Below are positions 41,001 through 52,654 of a DNA stretch of 64,000 bases, one piece after another. The notes below the pieces were generated by a model. The model was not told where the DNA came from and did no database searches. It saw nothing but the letters and a program-made list of their open reading frames with translations. The DNA comes from Sarcocystis neurona (taxonomy: Eukaryota > Apicomplexa > Conoidasida > Eucoccidiorida > Sarcocystidae), in NCBI GenBank assembly GCA_000727475.1, contig KL647299.1:717461-781460 (forward strand). Direction: 5' to 3'. The position numbers were made by a program, and so were the translations under genes. Each line of letters opens with the position of its first letter. Within the stretch, counting starts at the first letter, position 1.

Positions 41001-44000
41001 ACCGCGTCCGCACTCAGGAACAGCAGCAGGTGGTGGCTACTGGGGACCAGACTGAGCATTCGGAGCTGCAGACGGTTGCTGCGACCGAGCACGAGGGAGA
41101 AACAGGGGAGGAACAGCTTCTGTCGCGACCTAGATCGGCCGTTCGAGCAGCAAGTGAGGGCACTCAGAAGCGTCCGAGGGGCAGCACGAACAGCTCCTCT
41201 ACCGCAGAAACAGGCGACACATCTGCGGAGCCCGGGACGCCAGCCGGAGAACAAGGAGCTCTGAACAGAAGCAGCAGCGGACTCAGCGGGGGGCTTCGAG
41301 ACTTCCGCTGGAGACGCAGCAAAACGCTGACACACGTACACGAAGCCGCTCTACCGAAAGAGGCGGAGGGGGCTGCTACCGGCGATGCGAAAGGCGACCA
41401 GTGCCCTGAACCCTTTTTGCAGCTGACCCCTCACGAGACTCACCAGAGAAGCGGTAGCAGGAACACGAAAGGCACTGGGCGGGTGTCGCTGCTTCTGTCG
41501 CGAAGACGACGCTCTGCGACCAGCGCGGCTGCTGCCTCTGTGACAGCAGCTGCAGCCACCTCGGCTGCCGTGGAGACTGCCGGACGCTCTGGCAAGAAAG
41601 CTGCCCGCTCAGGAGAACAGACAGAGCAGGCTCTTCCAAGTGCAGCAGAGGCCGCGTCTGCCAGTCGGAGCGCAGGGGAAAACCAGAACGGGGATGCCGA
41701 CACAGCGAAGAGTGGGCCAGTCGCAAGTGGTGGTGGCGCAACGGCACGTTTGCCTGAGCAGTTCCGCAGCTACGCGCAGCAGCTGCCGGCTGCTGCCCTG
41801 GACGCGAGCGTGCACTCAAAGATTACAGGCTTCGACTGTGGGCAGTCGCCGGCCCCGCCGCTGCTGCAGACAAGGCCGCGCGACGCCCTGTTGTCGCACG
41901 CAAGGAGTGCAGGAGGCGGTGAATCAGCAGCCGCGCCCGACCAGCAGTTCTACGGGCGCCGTCAGCTGGCAGCGTCAGGATCGCCCGCAGGAGTGAATGC
42001 TACTGTTGCGCCGCGTTCTCGTGCGTTATCTGTGCTTGAGATGAGCAGCATGCAGAATGTGTTGCCAAGTCTCTCGGTGAGTCTGGGGCAGCACATCGAG
42101 CTGCAGGTTTACGTTCATTCCTGTTTGGCTGGCCCGCTTCCAGCAGATTACATCGCGATTCGTCTGTCACAGCTTCCCACCAGTTGTCTGGATGTCCATC
42201 TTGGCGCACCGGCTGTAGCAGGCAGCATGCGTACGGAGCCGCATTTGAACCCCACTGCGAGTCAACATGACTTTGTGGCGGCAACAGGCCCCGAAAGTCC
42301 GAGAGCCAGTCACTTCACTGACCAAGGGAAGTACGCAGGCACGCTGGCAGCTAGCAGCGTTTCCGGAGAAGAGAAAGAAGAAGTGTTTGATCAGCAGCGC
42401 GCAGGTGCCGCGGCTTCCATGTGGCTTGTTGCTCGGTCAGGGCAGTCCTGCGCATATCATGCGCCTGAATGTGGTGAAGAGAGGGCAGGTCAGACGGGGA
42501 AACAGTCGCAGCTGTTGGACGAAGGCATGTCTGACAAGCTTGTCTTGCGACCGGGGGTTAATCGGCTGTCCCTTCTGTGGAGCAGCCGCATTGAAGGCAT
42601 CTTTGTGCTGGAGCAGATTTGTGTGGGTGTCGGCGCAGCGGCGCTTGTGCAGTGGGCGGGAGACCTTCCTCTGCCCGACATGATGGACGCCGTGGCTAAG
42701 ACGATGCAGAAGGTGCTAGTCACCGCATCGCTGCTGCAGCAGCGCTGGCACCGACAGATGCGTGGAGGAGGGTCTCCATTACTTGCTTCGGAAACAGCTC
42801 AAGCAGGGACAGAGACCGGCACGGGCACAACAGTGAAGACGCCAGGCAGTAGCACTACGCGGCGAGCGTCGATGTCAGCAACAACGACCCACGGCGTAGT
42901 CGAATCGGTCGCTGATGCCGCACAGGCTTCCGGAGGACTACCCGAGATGGCTACTGCAGGCAGCGACTTGAGAGGTGGTAGGGGGGAGCGTTCCGACGGA
43001 GTCAATCAGCGTGTCGGTGACGTTCCTGCATTCGCTTCTCACACACAGGCAAGTTGTCCGTCGACACTTGCAGAGACGGCGGCGGCCGTTGTTGGTGCAG
43101 CAGCCTTGGAAGAACATCAGGCGGATGCAAGAGACCATGCGATTCAGCAGGAGACACACTGTTCTTTGCTGACGAAGCAAAGTGAGAACCCGCTGTTTCA
43201 GCCCGTTGACTGCGGTAGCTTGGCCTCGGCAAGTGCCTTCGAAGAGCGGGCAGACCCTCCTGCGTGGCTGCTGCAGCAGCTGGCTCGCGGGTGCTCTCCG
43301 TTGGCGGCGACGCTGCTGCAGCCGGTAGCTCCGCTAGAACGCATGCTGCGGCCGTTGATTTTTGAAGTGCGCTCGCCCTCTACCGCAGTGCAAATTCGTG
43401 TGCAAGCAGCGAGTCCTAGCGACAATTTTCTCTTTCTTGATGCTACGAATTTCTTCGTAGTTCGCATTGACGTGATGCCGGGTCTTTTCGCAGGGCCGAC
43501 GCCTTGCCGGCTGCGTGTGCTGCAGTGCCTGCTGCCCGTAATTGTCGACGAGCAGCAAGAAGGAGCGACCGGCCATTTACTGCCAAAAGACTTACACATG
43601 CAGGACAGTTTTTTCCTGGGCGAGCGGAGCGCTGAAAACTCTGCTGTCGGTGACCGCGACATCCGAAGCTACTACCGAAATATGCCTGCTGGCGGCAGAC
43701 GCGGATCCCAGCACTCCCGCGTGCAGCGACAGACGACGTCGACGTCCCGCGGTCGAAGTGGGCAGCAGGACCGAGATGCGTCTCTACCAGTCGGCGCTGC
43801 GTCTGCGAGTCCGGCGTTGCTTCCGAGGTCACCGGGGACGGCAGGCGCTGCGACGTGGAGGAGATATTTCCGAGAAGGCGGAGGAAGCTCTTACCGGACT
43901 CCTCAAGGCCGCTGGTATGGACCGGGTTCGATGACAGCAACGACGGAAGCCGATCGGCTAGGCAGGTACAACTCCCCGGTGAACTGCGGCAACAGCTCTC

Positions 44001-47000
44001 ACGGGATGGCGGCAAGCGCTGCGTATGGAAAAGCATACGGAAGAAATCACAGTCAAGCCTACACAGACAAAGACGCGTTTGCTTCCCCTTGGACGCCGGC
44101 GATGGACGGCTTTGACCTCACTGGCCTCACACAGCCTGATGACCAGCAGCTATTTGAAGCTGCTGCTGTGCGTCTTCAGTTCCAGTGGCATCAAGCTGTG
44201 GTTCAGAGTATTGACGGTGTGGCTGTGTACCGGAAGCTCGGTGTACGTGAACCCTTCCACTCGCGGCAGAGGAAACCGCCAGCACCAGGAGCGGCCACCG
44301 CTGCAGGTGGTAGAGACGAACATGCGGAGAAGGGCCGTGGTCAACGAAAACACCATCGACTTTATTCACCTTCGAAAAAGCCGCGCGACAGTGGACGACT
44401 CAGGAACGGAGGCCGGCCACCTGGAACCTGGCATCTGGGTGAGGGAGAGATCAAGGAAGAGATGGGCAGCGGCGTGACTGTTTCTGGCTCTGACTCGAGT
44501 CACCCTGATACCGTCGTTGGAGGTCCTTCCTATCCGGTATATGAGTCAGTTGCAGGTACATACGCCCAAGGGGAGCCGCAGGGGAGTCAAAGACACGGCT
44601 TTCTACGCATATGCGCCGAGGATGAGGAGGGAGACGTACTCGCTCTTGTGCCGCAGCAGAGTGAATCAGGTCCTCGCTGGGGAGAGCAACGCAGCGGCTT
44701 CCGTCGAGCAGACAACACTCGTTCTACCGCCGAGCCTCCTGGGTGCCTGCGCGGCGGCGCGTGCTGGCTGGAGCTGCCGCCCTTCCAGTCGAGCTGCGAG
44801 GTCCTTGTCCCTGTCATACCACTGTGGGCGGACGCATGGGGAAGCGGCGATGCGGAACCGTATGCCGCTGCTGCTGGTGCCGGTCCCTGGGCGAGCGCAA
44901 CGCCACATGAAGATACGCTTACTGCCCCCGACTTCAGGGTACTACCACATCTCGCCTCTACCAGCAGCCTCCGCCCCCAAGGCAGTCTCGACAGCCTCAG
45001 AGACGGAGACGCGGAGGTGAGGAACGGACTAGAGGTTAAAGTCAACCACACATGCAGAAACACGCATGTACACGTGTATGGACGGATGTTGACGGAGGAA
45101 CTACGTCTGTAGATATCTGTATGCTACACCGTTACGCATATACCCATGCACCTCTATGCGTACATAACGGTACGAAGAATTTACTTACGTACATCTGGGT
45201 GCGCCTGTGTGTGTGGGGAGAGTACGATTGAGGACAAAGACGTATATGGCGATGAGCGAAGTCCTGACTAGCTGCAGGATCTCACGCCTACTTCAGTAAT
45301 TGATAGAAAGGCGTACGACCTGGCAGTGAAGAAGCCCGGCCTACGCGTGGAGGATAAGCTTTAGCAGCTAGACTGCCTTAACGAACTACCGGGTATCCAC
45401 CCGCCAACGCGTGGTGTCACGAAGCTCCTCGACTTCGTCAGAAAGATGTCAGATCGCGTGTACAGAGACACTCTTCTTCTAGATTGCTCGTTGTTGTTGC
45501 TGCCCCTGTCGAATGCGAAAGCGCTGCGCTGTCCCCCTCCAAATTTCTCCTGCTCCCTAAGAAGGATGTTTGAGGGCAGAAGAGGCTGCGTGACGTCAGG
45601 GCAGGCTGCACAACGTCAGGGCAGGCTGCACAACGTCAGGGCAGGCTGCACAACGTCAGGGCAGGCTGCATGACCTCTGAGGAAAAAGTGGTCCTGGTGC
45701 GCACGCAGTAGTGCTACAACACCCACCGAGATGTGAAGGTTTTCCATATCTGTTTTAGTTGAAACATTTGCCAAGAACGCTGCAGTGTGCCCGAGGTGAG
45801 GACCTTGGGCGCGTAGCGCCGCATTTGTTTGTATACTTCTAAGGGCGTTGTTGAGTGTGTACTGCAGTCTGCCCGAGATGGAGACGCTGGACGCGTAGTG
45901 CCGCATTTATACTTGTAAGGGCGTTGTTAGATGTGTACACGCATGGTACAGCTACGTTGCGCAAGAAGTTCAATGAGGTTTTTCGTTTCGCTGGGACGCC
46001 GTTGAAAAAGTGCTCGAGAATTGCTGCGTACCTTCGGCTCACAGCGTGGCAGCAGCAGACCTCTTTACCGCTCCTATGTACCGTCTCCCCGTTGCTAGAG
46101 AGGTGGCACGTGACCTCGGGCTGGCATGTGTGCATCATATTTTCGCTGTTACTGCGCGCCATGGTGTATGCTTCTCGCTCAGAATCTCCGTGGGAATAGT
46201 CGCTTGACCGCCCTGCGTCCGCGCTCGGGGGGCAGGACGAGGGTGTCGATGCCCACGCAGGAGAGTCCAAGCCCCGTGGATGTGGACAGACGCCCCTCTT
46301 GGGTTGGACGACAGCAGCTGGGATCTTTGCGAGTGAAAGAGGAGATGGGTATTCACGCGTTGAAGCAGCGTAGATTGTCGTCATGGAGCAACGGTTTTGC
46401 CAACGCTTTGCAGTTGCGTTCGTGTGACTCTCGCGCTTTGACGCTCCTCCGTGTGGGGTGGGGTGAGGGACCTGAGCGATTGGCCTCGCAGCACTATATG
46501 GAAGAATTGTTGCTGCCTCACGGTTTCTCTTTCCGCAGACGCCGCTCGGCCTTCGTTGTTCCGCCCCCTGCCTGCTTGCCTGCTGGTCCGGAAGACACGT
46601 ATTTGCTCGACGGAGAACGAGCGGCACCAGAAGCTGATGCGTATGTAGGCGCAGCGGGACGAACCACGGCGACCGTGGTAGGCGCTCAGGACCTCCCACT
46701 CCAGTCTCCTGCCGCGCGGGCTGCGCGGCAGATATCCGTGGCTGCTGTGTTGAACAGCCGCCAGCAGCAGATGCACGAGCAGCAACATCGCGACCAACAG
46801 CAAGAGCAACTGCGGCCGCCGCAGGAGCCGGAATCGCTGCAGCAGCGCTTCTCGTCAGCGTACGGTTGCCTCCCCCCGCCACTCGAATACCACGTACACA
46901 TCGTCACGACACTGCATTTTTACACGCGGACGGGCATCCCTGCTCCTGCAGCTGCGCGTGCGTGCCAAGGAGGCAGTGGCGGGAGCGCGTGGGGCTCGGC

Positions 47001-50000
47001 TGCGGCACGACCGACGATGAAGCCGCAGCAGAAACTTTCTCGCGGCTGCTGGTGCAGGTCGTGTGTGAGACCTTCGGAAGGCAGTGAGGTTCTGTGTGAA
47101 AGTGAAGATGTCGCAGGTGAGACGCTTGCTGCGCAAATAAATGATCTGGGCGTCCTTGTTCCGTCAGTTTACCCCAGAAAGACGGCAGCATCAAGACGCA
47201 ACACGGTGTCGCATGTTCTCAACAACGAGAACCTCACTTCGGAGACAGAAAAGAGCGACACTGCGTACGCAGATCCTCTTAAATCTGCCCACACAGGCGT
47301 ACCGACACTGAATACGTCAAGCGAGGGAACGGATGGGAGTGCTTCGCCGGAAGGAGGCAACGAATCAGCTGCTGCTGGTGACGTTTTAGAGTATCCGTGC
47401 GGCGCATCTGCGGCTGCTGCGGAGGCCTCCTGCAGCCCGGCTAGCAGGGCACCCTCCTGGAGGAGGAACCTGAGTCCGATGCGCACAGCAGCATCAGGAG
47501 CAGCCAGCGAAACGCTGCGCCGGGAGGAGCTGGTGAAAAGCGGTGGACTTTGGAGAAGACTTGCGACCGAGGCAGACGAGGAAGGCGGGCCTGTGGAAGA
47601 GATCGAGGAAGAGGCCTTCGACAGCGTACAGGTCTGCGCGCAGGAGACGATTTGGCTGCGACAACAACAGCGCAAGGAGCTGGCGGCCTTGCTGGCCCAG
47701 GGCGGGGGAAAGGGGGACACGCGACAGCAGGAGGCAATTGCAGACGACACGACAATACCGTCAAGCGGAGCGGAGCAAGGCTGTGTGGAAGGAAGGGCTC
47801 TCTGGAACGCAGCACGAAAGAAAGGACGCGTGAGGACAGGACGCGAGCACCAAGATGGGCACCAACTGCGCCAGGAGGGAGAAGCTCCTGCTACACGCGC
47901 AGAAAAAGCGATCTGGCGCTCTTCTTGTACACAGCCGGCAATTGTTATGCTGGCGTCAACCTCTCGGGTCCACCGCTTAGCCGTACGGGTGGCACTCCAG
48001 CATAGCGAACGTCTGTTGCACGTCAGCAAAGACGCGATGCTCCAGCAGGTGTTCCTCAGCAGCTGCTGCTCCCCTGCGGAGCCCGTCGTCGTGGAATCTG
48101 CTTTCATAGTGCCTCTGCCCAGCGGCAGGTCAGACGATGATGTTCCTCGAACAGAAGAGGAGGAAAGCCAGGACGAAGAGGAACTGGAGAAAAGAACGGA
48201 GGGCGACGGATGCAATAGGACAGGAGAGCCAACAGCCGTGGTGTCCGCGAAAGAGACCGCAAGAAGTCTCAGAGACGCGCGCGTAGAGCAGTCACAACGA
48301 CAACATAACAAGCAAGAGAGAGAACAACACACTGAAGCGTTCAGAGAGAGACACCGAAGTCGCAAGCGACGCCTGCAGCGACCCAGGACGAAGGTGTCTC
48401 TCATCGCCCCTCCTCCTGCAGGCCTCGTGCAGCAGGGGAATTTCTTCACAGCCCCTCCACAGGAAGCTGGTAAGAAGAAGAGAAGAGCCAAGGGCATAAC
48501 GCGCCCGGATCTTTGTTGAAAGTGTAAATACAAAAGTTCGTGTGACGAAGGACATTTTTTCTGTCGTTGCCTACTGTAAAGGGAGAAAAAATTGCCTGAC
48601 AAAGGACTGTGCACTTACTTGGTGAATAACGCGCTACTGGCTTGCGAACGCGGGAAAAAGAGATCTGTTCCTGAGTTGTTCACAATAGCTCAGGTTACTC
48701 GACGGCTTCACTTTGTGGAGACGTAAAGAAGTCTCTGCCGCGTGCACGTAGTAGTTTGGTGTTGAAATGCGTTCCTCGCTTGTGCCACGCCGCACAGGGC
48801 TGAAGTGTCAGCTGTTCTCCGCAACAGCTCGCGCCGTCCTCTGCGCCGAAGGGGGCGTAGCTCTCGTCGTTGTGCTCGAGACACACACTACTTGCGTAGG
48901 CTGACGGTACTGCCTCGTTCGACGATGGGCGTTCGCGCGCGCGTATGTGCGCCTGAGTATTTGGGGTGGAACTGTGTAGAAGCGTCTATCTCAGTCCACT
49001 TTGCATTTCTTTTCCCCAATGAATACAAACGATAAGATGCTCCTACTCGTTGATCCCCTGAAAACTTTGCAACAAGAGACAGGGGGCACAGTGGCATATT
49101 TTTGTGACATATAAACACGACGCATTTGAGTAGAAGTGCACGAAGCTCTAGTAGGAGGGCGACAACGCCTTGTGAAGGCTTTTACGTGTCAACGACTGAT
49201 GCTGTGGATGGGCTTGCAGAATCAGTACGTTTAGATTCGCTGCTCTTTGGAGAGAAGATGACAGCACTGCTGGTGCATGTGGAACATCGGAGGCGTCAAG
49301 GGCGGAAGCTTTCCATCTCAGACACTGCTGCCCGTCGAAATAGAGGGGGTGCGTCCCAGCGTGCGGAGAGCGTCCGAGATTTGGCGGCCGGGAGAACGAA
49401 CGACTGCAGCGCTAGCGGCAGCGACAAGACAGCCGCTGAGGAGGCGTTACTGAGCAGGCGCATCCGAGCTGCCTTTGAACCGAAGCTGGATGCCTACCTG
49501 CTGTCAGTTCACTACCGCTTCTTGCAGCGACCTGAGGGGAAGAAGCGTCTTCGCCTGAGGGGCGCTGCTGACGTTACCGCGGCTGCTGCTGCTGCCTCGC
49601 TAGGTGCTGGCGACCAGGAGCTGTGCGTGAACACCAACGACGAAGCAACGACCCAAGACACAGAGACCACAGAACCGGAAGACGAACAAAAATCCAGAGA
49701 AGAGCTGCTCGTCTACAGAATACCTCTGGTGTTCCCTGTGCAGCAGTTCCCTTTCGAAGTGCGCTTCCACGCCCCCCGGCTCGGCAGAGTCAGTGCCCCG
49801 CTTGTTGTGTGCCTCGTCTTCACCAACTGCAGCGACGTAAGCAACGCCACTTATACTCAGAAACACTCGCAAATCTGCTCAACCAACCTTAAGATTTCTT
49901 CTCATATGCGCTCGCGAAGTCGCACCTGTTGGAAAGAGTCTGTCGAGGACTGCGTCTACGTAATAACTCCTGTCCATGCAGGAGGGTTGTAGACCCATGT

Positions 50001-52654
50001 TCGACTCCGTACGAACAAATATGCAAAGCTGACCTTCCGATATTGAAGCGCACACTTTTTGTGTGCAGGAAATCTCAGGGTGATATCTCAAGTGGATGCG
50101 CGCGTGATCTGTGTAACGTTTGCCGTAATGATGTTTGTGTGCAACTGAAAAACGCGTGTACGGCTTAAAAACAGAACGTGTGTATTCCAGCCGCCGTCAT
50201 GCCCGGCCGGTCGCAGCAATTCGTGCAACGGTCGTTGTGTTACCATTACGCCGACCTCACGTTGACGAGTGTGCACAGGGTCTCTCCGTTTGAACACTCT
50301 GCAAAACCGCTCACATAAATAAGTACGTCTGTGAATATATAGAGAAAGCGGGAGACGTAGGGATCTGATGAGATATGTATAGATTTTGTCCTACAGTGCC
50401 GGCCGAGACAAGGTTGTGCGGCAGACTACACCATTCAGGTTGAGTCACCTGGGTAAGACGGGCGACACGAGATGTACAAAACTTGCGCAAATGCAGCATG
50501 GGTATTCTCTGAGTTCCGCGCTTGCCTGTAGGGTCTTCTGCTTCAGCTGTTTTAAGCCTTATTTTGTGTTTGGCGAACAGGTTCCACAGGATGTCTTGTC
50601 GTGTGTCTCTTGTGACGGGACAGGAAATACCAGCCTCCTGCAGTGAAAGAGACTCTCCGTATACATATCGAGCCGTTGTGTGAAGAGCGTGTCTGCAGTA
50701 GCGACTACCTTGGGTTCTGTCCTTCTCCATATACGTTAGCCCGTAGCCGGCCCCTGTGGTTTCCACTGCACGCAGGTGCAGCTGGACGTGCGCCACGCTG
50801 TGTCGTTGGAATTCGATGTTGAGAGCGGACCCGCCACGCGGGCCGCTGCAAAGTTTTTTTCTCTGAGTCCCCTGCTGAGCAGCAGATCTTTGGGCTCACG
50901 CCTGCAGCTACAGTACTCACGCTTCTATTCCACAGCAGGTTCGCTGGGGCTGCTGGACAACAGCAGTGACGGCGCCCGACTCTTTTCCGGCTGGAGGGGC
51001 CCGGCGGCAGGGGGGGTACCAGCAGCAGCGGAGGAACCAGGGAAGGGCAGCACGGGCAAAAAAGACGCTGCACGATCTTCGCGCCTTGGCGAGTGTCACG
51101 ATTGGCTAATGGTAATAACGCTGCAAACGCGACTCCCAACGGACGCGTAACTACTGCACGGGGAAACAGATGTATCTCAGTAGCGAGCCACATATATGTA
51201 TATGTATATATATATATATATGTATCAATGTGCTTACGTGCGTGAGTGTCTCCGATGCTTGCCTCGTGCGCATACTGCGGGTACCAAGAATTTACGGGTG
51301 AAGTAGGACACCTAGAAGCAGTTCTGAGTCGCAAATCACGTCCACGCACAAGAATATTAAACAGGGTAGGTGCTCTGCTTGAAAGCAGGCATAGGCGTGG
51401 AGGTGGGAATCCATCTGGTCGCACCCGTTTTTGCGAGGACGTGTTAGGCATATGTGTGCATGCATCTTCATGCAGCCGAGATATGTCATGGATGGATGGG
51501 TTTTAAGGAAGAGCCACACGTGTATATGTCAAACAATACCACAGACGTCCTCTTCCGTGTAGCGCCGGTTGTCGTAAGCGCCCTTCCCCAGTGTCTCGGA
51601 CATTTGCGAGATCATGCGAGCAGAGTCTTCCTCGAGCGTTCCTACGTGTAAGATTTCTGTAGGGGGAGAGGCAGGGGGGCTCCTACGCTCAGCGTATACC
51701 CGCGAAAGTTTGCTTTTTTTTTAGAGAGAGTAGTTCTTTTTTCTGTGTGTCGAATGACGCTAGATGCATCATCCATCATCTAGATGCAGTGAGACGGTGC
51801 AGCCCAGTTTCTGGCTGAGAACTGTGTGTCACACTCGAAAGCAGGATTTCGTCTCTCGATGTTGACTGTGGAGTCATTGTCTGGCTGCTAGACATATTCC
51901 TCCTTGGTGAAGAGGACGTGTATGTTATACACTGGATCGTGAAGACGTTGCTCAAATCTAGCAAATGGTCTGTCTCTCTCCGGGTCACCACCAGTAGAAA
52001 CCACAGCACGTTTTAGAAGTCATCACAGTAAAGCGAGCGATTAAAGCAAGAGAAATGTCTTGGCTTTGAGGCATTTGTGTGTCTCTCTGGATGGAGCCGC
52101 CTGGTGGCTGCAGTGTATTCGCGTTAAAGATGTTCTGTTGGTTGTTTTATGTGGGGGTCTAATCGCAGGTTGGATCGAAATGTAAAACGACAACTCTTGC
52201 CGCACGCTCAACAGCGCGAGTTCACTTCCAGCTGGTGCCGCTACGCGCTGGTTCTCTTCCGTTGCCCACGGTGCGGGTGCGCATACGGCCCAGCAGTGAA
52301 GGCCAGCGCCGCCTGCTGGCGAACAGCTTTCTCTGGCAGTACGCTACTGGAGGAGAACCTGCAGCTGGTGTGACTGGTGATTCCGACGGGGGTGCGGGAG
52401 CTGCTGTCTCAGCGGCTGCTGCTGCTGCAGAGAAGGGAGGCAAGAACGACAGGAGCCCGCTGCTGTCTCCTGACGCTTTCTCGCTCAGTGGGCAGAACTT
52501 GTGGCACGGCGAAAATGGAGCAGCGCACGCACCAGCTGCCAGCACCGACTGGTGGTTGCCTGTGCCTTACGGGGAGTCTGTGACTGCAGGTAGAGAGGTC
52601 CTGGTTCTTCCCAAACTTGTGAGCAAGCCAGACGCGCGGCTTCTGCCCGATTAG
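32020..52654 (+). CDS. TRAPPC10: Trafficking protein particle complex subunit 10 (TRAPPC10/Trs130), TRAPPII-specific
   Basis: I read 13 exons: 32020-32089, 32555-33065, 33840-34074, 34654-34824, 35485-35764, 36180-36316, 37048-38139, 38769-39638, 40256-45016, 46183-48469, 49178-49836, 50776-51111, 52169-52654. All join in phase to about 3,964 residues; animal orthologues are about 1,250. TRAPPII acts at the trans-Golgi and endosomes, tethering vesicles and activating Rab11/Ypt31-type GTPases (family knowledge). Matches to the family in order: DDHNLFPTLLP near the N-terminus, EEWLVLYVTP then LDKLRSDLNP and SKERFLRV (about 203-250), EEL/ALL helices, DFRQYLFARQAELLLRL (about 400-420), a helical block (about 730-830), an Ig-like region with LRPGVNRLSLLW and FVLEQICVGVG (near 1885), LELPPFQSSCEVLVPV in exon 9, and C-terminal RVHFQLVPLRAGSLPLPTV. 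The extra length is Ala/Gln/Ser/Glu-rich filler, mostly exons 7-10. Least certain are the ends of exons 8 and 10 and a possible extra exon between 5 and 6. Confidence 0.92.
35990..36060 (+). other. Possible extra TRAPPC10 exon that breaks phase
   Basis: Between TRAPPC10 exons 5 and 6 an AG at 35988-35989 and a GT at 36061 enclose a frame reading LHFLSEVLVLALLARKQDDE, helical and resembling the ELLHNCVQEL region expected here in the family. It needs a preceding phase of 2 and leaves phase 2, whereas exon 5 leaves 1 and exon 6 needs 1. Including it alone therefore shifts the frame, while joining exons 5 and 6 directly keeps it. It is either an unspliced chance frame, or evidence of a micro-exon or sequence error. 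Confidence 0.3.
45594..45673. repeat. Perfect 20-bp tandem repeat, four copies, in TRAPPC10 intron 9
   Basis: The unit cgtcagggcaggctgcacaa occurs four times head to tail. The first three copies are identical and the fourth differs only at its last bases (tga for caa). A TGACGTCA palindrome sits at the left edge (45591-45598). It lies in the intron between exons 9 and 10. Confidence 0.95.
45780..45945. repeat. Two-copy imperfect tandem duplication, period about 81 bp
   Basis: The block starting ctgcagtgtgcccgag at 45780 is repeated from 45861 as ctgcagtctgcccgag. Both copies continue with a gcgtag.gccgcattt segment and aagggcgttgtt. It lies in TRAPPC10 intron 9, about 100 bp after the 20-bp repeat. 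Confidence 0.85.
51190..51226. repeat. (TA)n microsatellite in TRAPPC10 intron 12
   Basis: A catatatgtatatg segment followed by about eight TA units, about 80 bases after exon 12. Confidence 0.95.

Noticed and set aside
45839..46882. 347-codon minus-strand frame
   Set aside because: It overlaps TRAPPC10 intron 9 and exon 10 in antisense and contains the repeat region; no family resemblance.
47169..48614. 481-codon open frame on the minus strand
   Set aside because: It is antisense to TRAPPC10 exon 10. The plus frame has phase-correct splice sites and continuity; the minus frame is a by-product of GC-rich codons.
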